64,000 bases of DNA from DASUPK01 sp963774305 (GTDB lineage Bacteria > Actinomycetota > Thermoleophilia > Solirubrobacterales > 70-9): contig CAVZEM010000005.1 in NCBI GenBank assembly GCA_963774305.1, forward strand, positions 248,001-312,000, in the 5' to 3' direction. Every line of letters starts with the position of its first letter. Position 1 is the first letter of the stretch. The notes below the pieces were generated by a model, which did not search any database, had not been told where the DNA came from, and worked only from the letters and a program-made list of their open reading frames with translations. Below are positions 60,814 to 64,000 of the stretch, in pieces. The position numbers and the translations under genes were made by a program.

Positions 60814-61785
60814 CTAGGTGTGGGCCTCAACCACGTTGTTGGCCTGAAGCTCCAGTAGCCGCTGCATCGGGGGCATCCTGCCAAGGGAGCGGTGTTGGCG
60901 TCGGCGGTTGTATTCGTCGAGCCAGCCGGGCAGCGCAGCCGCCCGCTCCGAGCTCGAGCCATAGACGGCGTCGTAGGCCCAGCGGCGAGTGAGCGTCTGG
61001 ATGAAGCGCTCGGCCTTGCCGTTGGTGCGAGGACGGTAAGCCTGAGTCCGCAGGTGCCTGATCCCGAGCTCGCGGCAGGCCGCGGCATGGAGCTTCGAGC
61101 GATAGGGGTTGCCGTTGTCGGTCATCACCCTCTCGACGCCAACACCGAGCTTGGAGAACCACTCAATTGCCCTTCGAAGAAAGGCAACGGCCGTCTCGGG
61201 CCGCTCGTCGGGGAGCACCTCGGCGTGGGCGAGGCGGGTCGCGTCGTCGACGCAGACGTGGACGAACTCCCAGCCACGGGAGTAGGCCTGGCGGTGATAG
61301 CCGGCCGCGGCGCGCCCGCGTTGGCCGGTTATGCGGTGACCGGGGCGGACGATCCTGCCTAGCTTCTTGACGTCGACGTGGACGAGCTCGCCCGCGCCCT
61401 TTCGCTCGTAGCGGTTCGGGGGTTCGGCGCCCAGGCGCGGCAGCCGGCCCATGCCCTCGCGCTTCAAGATCAGCGAGGTCGTCGACTCCGCCATGCCGAG
61501 CAGCTCGGCGATCTCCGGCCCGGTGAAGCGGGCCCGGCGCAGGGTGAGGATCGCCTCGATCCGATCGTCCGGCGTTCGGTTCGCGAGTCGCTTCGGAGCC
61601 GAGGAGCGATCGAGCAAGCCCGCCTCGCCTTCGGCCTGGAAACGGCGCACCCACTTGGCGATGGTGGGCTCGGAGACACCGGCGGCCTCGGCGGCCGCCC
61701 TCTTGGTCCATCCCTCATCGAGCACCCGCCGAGCGATCAGCCGTCGCGACTCGGGACACGTCCTCGCTTTGCGATGCAATGTCAT
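60814..61785 (-). CDS. IS481-family transposase
   Basis: 323 aa from ATG 61785 (AAGGAGG six bases upstream). N-terminal HTH: GWTKRAAAEAAGVSEPTIAK and LLGMAESTTSLILKREGMGR. DDE integrase core: LVHVDVKKLGRI (D), FVHVCVDDATRLAHAEVLPD, VMTDNGNPYRSK (D), RPRTNGKAERFIQTLTRRW (E). Intact, so possibly active. The frame runs through the inverted repeat, and its TAG stop (60816-60814) lies outside the IS, in the target duplication. Confidence 0.93.
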   Translation of the reverse strand: MTLHRKARTCPESRRLIARRVLDEGWTKRAAAEAAGVSEPTIAKWVRRFQAEGEAGLLDRSSAPKRLANRTPDDRIEAILTLRRARFTGPEIAELLGMAESTTSLILKREGMGRLPRLGAEPPNRYERKGAGELVHVDVKKLGRIVRPGHRITGQRGRAAAGYHRQAYSRGWEFVHVCVDDATRLAHAEVLPDERPETAVAFLRRAIEWFSKLGVGVERVMTDNGNPYRSKLHAAACRELGIRHLRTQAYRPRTNGKAERFIQTLTRRWAYDAVYGSSSERAAALPGWLDEYNRRRQHRSLGRMPPMQRLLELQANNVVEAHT

Positions 61786-61871
61786 CCGGTTCCTCCTTTG
61801 GATGGCTGGGTGGGTCGTCACTCCCCAGCCTCCAAGGAGGGCCGGATAGAAGAACGTGGTTGGGACTTACA
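60819..61871 (-). mobile_element. Complete IS481-type insertion sequence, 1053 bp
   Basis: Imperfect 19-bp terminal inverted repeats, TGTGGGCCTCAACCACGTT (60819-60837) and the complement of 61853-61871 (TGTAAGTCCCAACCACGTT), 15 of 19 identical with TGT/ACA tips. A 6-bp direct repeat GCTAGG flanks it on both sides (60813-60818 and 61872-61877), showing transposition and no later rearrangement. One transposase gene fills it. Confidence 0.88.
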
Positions 61872-61998
61872 GCTAGGCGGGGCTCAGGCGTGGTGAGGTT
61901 CCCTCAGTTCGGCTTGAACTCGGGAGTTGGACGCACGGTTCCCGGCGGCCGGTTCCGCGTTCGAGTAATGCGCGGCGCAAGACTGGGCGACCTACTCA

Positions 61999-62475
61999 TC
62001 ACTCTTCGCAGAGGTCACCCACGCGGGCTTCGGCAACTCGGACGATCTCGTCGGGTGCGAGCAGTAAGCCGTGCGCGTGATCCCCGGCGCTGCAGAGCAC
62101 ACGGTCGTGCTCGAGCAGACGGCGATCGACGACTTGCTGGATCCCGTGCAGGGGCCCGAACGGTGGAATCGCGCCGACCTCGAACCGCACGAAGTCACGG
62201 CCGATCTCGTCCTCGGTAGCCAGGCGCAGCGACTTGCCCGCTTCCAATAGCTGGCGGGCCTTGCCCAGGTCCAGCCTCTGAGACGCGGGGATCACGGCTA
62301 TCGCGTAGCTCTCGCCATCGCGCAGGATGAGGTCCTTTGCGGCGTCGCCGGGCTCGATTCCGGCGGCCTGAGCCTCGGCCGCGGCCGTGAAGCGCTCCGC
62401 GTGCTCGACCAGCTGGTAGTTAGCGCCGTGTTCGTCGAGGTAGGCGGTGACCGCCTCGACGCCTTCCTTGGACAT
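61999..62475 (-). CDS. YbaK/ProX-type aminoacyl-tRNA deacylase domain protein
   Basis: 158 aa. AVTAYLDEHGANYQLVEHAE and FTAAAEAQAAGIEPGDAAKD open the YbaK fold, with KDLILRDGESYAIAVIPAS (Lys of the active site) and EVGAIPPFGPLHG in place. Relatives hydrolyse mischarged tRNAs (Cys- or Ala-tRNAPro). GAGGAGGAG precedes the ATG at 62475. The ~120 bp between it and the IS have no gene. Confidence 0.87.
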   Translation of the reverse strand: MSKEGVEAVTAYLDEHGANYQLVEHAERFTAAAEAQAAGIEPGDAAKDLILRDGESYAIAVIPASQRLDLGKARQLLEAGKSLRLATEDEIGRDFVRFEVGAIPPFGPLHGIQQVVDRRLLEHDRVLCSAGDHAHGLLLAPDEIVRVAEARVGDLCEE

Positions 62476-62530
62476 GTCTCCTCCTCGCGCGTAGAACTCC
62501 GCTCACTCTAAGACTCCGCCGCAGACTCCG

Positions 62531-62690
62531 CTAGACGTCGAGCACGGCCCGCGCCCTCCAGACGTCGCCGCGCCGCTCCATCTCCAAGTGGTGGTAGGTG
62601 ACGCCCTTGACGAGACTCTGGGGCTCGGAGCGGTGACCGGCGAGCAGCGCGTTGACCGTCGTGCCGAAAAGGTCCATCAACCTCTCGGCC
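62531..62690 (-). pseudogene. 3' fragment of an archease gene
   Basis: SLVKGVTYHHLEMERRGDVW then RARAVLDV and a TAG (62533-62531) match the archease C-terminus, whose usual form is EIKALTYHxLxxExDGDxxxxxVVFDx. About 20 preceding codons (RRAERLMDLFGTTVNALLAG) stay open, but the N-terminal HTAD motif and the acidic calcium-site residues are absent upstream. No partner RtcB is in the window. Confidence 0.5.
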
Positions 62691-63085
62691 CGTCGAAAGG
62701 ACGGCAGCGAGTTCGACCTGCTCGCGGAGCGCCTGGGCGGAGGTCACCCGCTGGTCGCTGGGCGAGCCCGGCATGGGTAGCACCCTCCATTCGGCGAATC
62801 GGGGCGCATGCAATTCGAGGGGCGATGGCGGAGACGGCGCCCCGCGCTCGTGATGCCGGCGCGCCGTTCCACCCTATTCCTGACCAGAAAGCCCGGATCG
62901 TCACGACGATCCAGAGCCTCTGCGACCGATTCTCGCTCCGCCGGCAGCCGGATCGAATGGGTGGAAATCCCCATTTTGCGCAGGGAGTCCGGCGGCGAAC
63001 CTAGTCAGACAGTTCTGCGACAGTCCAGGAGGGCGTTAAGGATCGCTGTTCGGATGTTTCCCTCTCATAGTCTCAATCGGTGACC
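62691..63085. other. 395 bp without a recognisable gene
   Basis: Lies between the archease relic and the histidine kinase. Short open frames on both strands have no motif and poor codon character. The right end must carry the kinase promoter; I see no certain boxes. It may hold the decayed 5' part of the archease gene. Confidence 0.5.
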
Positions 63086-64000
63086 ATGAAGCCGCACGAA
63101 ACGCGGCAGGATCCAGGACGTCGCCGATACATCCCACTGTTCTGGCGTGTTTTCGCCCTCAACGCCGCCGTGCTGGGCGCGGCGGTGGCGCTCACCGTGA
63201 TCGTGCTGCCGCCCCATGTACTGGGGGCGGCGGCGGAGGAGGAGATCGCGATCTTGCTCACCTCGCTGGCCATCATGCTCGCGATCAACCTGTTTCTGCT
63301 GCGCCACGCCTTCGCCCCTCTTGAGCGGCTGACCGCGCTGATGCGCGAGGTCGACCTCCTGCGCCCGGGCCAGAGGGTGCCCGCTGAGGACTCCGCATCT
63401 GAGGTCATGGAGTTGGGCAGCTCGTTCAACGAAATGCTCGACCGCCTCGAGGCCGAGCGGCAGGAGAGCACAGGCCGAGCCCTCGCGGCGCAGGAGGCCG
63501 AGCGGCTCAGGGTGGCCCAGGAGCTCCACGACGAGCTGGGGCAGAGCCTGACGGCGGTTCTGCTCGACCTCGCCCGCGCCGAACGGCAGGCGCCCGAGCA
63601 GCTCAAGGGTCAGCTCCGCGGCATCCAGGAGGGGGTGCGAGCGGGCCTCGATGACGCCCGTCGGATCGCGCTCGAGCTCCGACCGGAGGCGCTGGACGAC
63701 CTGGGGCTCGGGGCGGCGCTGCTGGTCCTCGCCGATCGCCTCGCCGACCGCGCCGGAATCGAGGTGGACCGGCGGATCGAGCGAGGCCTGCCCTCGCTCA
63801 CCTACGAGCAGGAGCTGGTGCTCTACCGGATCGCCCAGGAGGCGCTCACCAATGTGGTCCGTCACGCCGGCGCCAGCAGGGCAGAGCTCTCCCTGGCCCG
63901 GAACGGCGGAACGCTCGAGCTCAGGGTCCGCGACGACGGCCGGGGTCTTCAAGGCGAGTCGGCCGGAGGCGGGGGCGTCCGCGGGATGCGCGAGAGAGCC
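63086..64000 (+). CDS. Sensor histidine kinase, NarL/UhpB class (incomplete at window end)
   Basis: At least 305 aa, running off the window. Two helices (FALNAAVLGAAVALTVIVLP and EEIAILLTSLAIMLAINLFL), a HAMP-like linker (PLERLTALMREVDLLRPGQR), HisKA_3 box RVAQELHDELGQSLTAVLLD with the phospho-His, then the ATPase N box QEALTNVVRHAGASRAELSL and VRDDGRGL. The extracytoplasmic loop between the helices is nearly absent, so it senses within the membrane or cytosol. Its LuxR-type regulator is expected just beyond the window. Confidence 0.92.
   Translation, partial: MKPHETRQDPGRRRYIPLFWRVFALNAAVLGAAVALTVIVLPPHVLGAAAEEEIAILLTSLAIMLAINLFLLRHAFAPLERLTALMREVDLLRPGQRVPAEDSASEVMELGSSFNEMLDRLEAERQESTGRALAAQEAERLRVAQELHDELGQSLTAVLLDLARAERQAPEQLKGQLRGIQEGVRAGLDDARRIALELRPEALDDLGLGAALLVLADRLADRAGIEVDRRIERGLPSLTYEQELVLYRIAQEALTNVVRHAGASRAELSLARNGGTLELRVRDDGRGLQGESAGGGGVRGMRERA

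Overview
This is a 64 kb stretch of a very GC-rich actinobacterial chromosome. Thermoleophilia (Solirubrobacterales-like) is my best guess, because secreted proteins carry lysine-rich tails, GTG/TTG starts are frequent, and the gene set includes Rex, F420-type enzymes, WS/DGAT acyltransferase and a K+-independent H+-pyrophosphatase. This is inferred from gene content and style; there is no rRNA in the window to settle it. Most of the window is ordinary core chromosome. The clearest accessory part is the right end, about 58.4-62.7 kb.

Layout. 0-9 kb: end of a secreted serine protease, a secreted copper protein divergent from its likely TetR regulator (two shared palindromic operators), uvrB, an F420/NADP reductase-like protein, a GAP-family membrane protein, a coiled-coil protein, a K+ channel, an MFS pump and a SHOCT protein. 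9-16.5 kb: a flippase-like membrane protein, cupin and VOC proteins (one VOC copy is a relic), an MFS protein and a frameshifted uvrA. 16.5-22.3 kb: small membrane proteins, ROK sugar kinase, hexapeptide acyltransferase, DUF389 and YjbQ proteins, several with frame breaks. 22.2-25.2 kb: a pantothenate operon (DUF2520 dehydrogenase, panC, panD, panB). 25.4-32.6 kb: FmdB, family-4 uracil-DNA glycosylase, tsaE, lipoproteins, tsaB-rimI-tsaD, a glutaredoxin-like protein, rex and a GCS2-type ligase. Together these cover t6A tRNA modification and redox control.

33-40 kb: hppA, a Usp protein, an EAL phosphodiesterase, two RCK/TrkA proteins, an FAD oxidoreductase, tRNA-Gln and an HNH endonuclease gene with a perfect SOS-type LexA box at its start. 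40-52.7 kb: a Ser-rich lipoprotein, a heterodimeric ABC exporter, small proteins, a kinase remnant, a GGDEF cyclase, an MFS pump paired with a deazaflavin-type reductase, a sigma factor, and a hydrolase coupled to a WS/DGAT. 52.7-58.5 kb: NhaA-DsbA fusion, Lon, an HxlR regulator, a peroxiredoxin-like protein and a CBS protein.

58.5-64 kb: an orphan TIR-domain protein of the CBASS/Pycsar effector class with a beta-rich C-terminal domain, probably the last gene of a small operon with two membrane proteins. Upstream lie a tRNA 3'-half relic that looks like an attachment site and an intact IS481-type insertion sequence with a 6-bp target duplication. YbaK, an archease 3' fragment and a sensor histidine kinase running off the end follow.

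Two cross-cutting observations matter for a reader. First, about 20 single- or double-base frame breaks fall in conserved genes. Most lie between 14.7 and 22.8 kb, and most are GG to GGG or CC to CCC, which points to consensus errors rather than gene decay. Second, a 44-nt hairpin-bearing element begins exactly at the stop codon of two unrelated genes (hppA and a lipoprotein gene).
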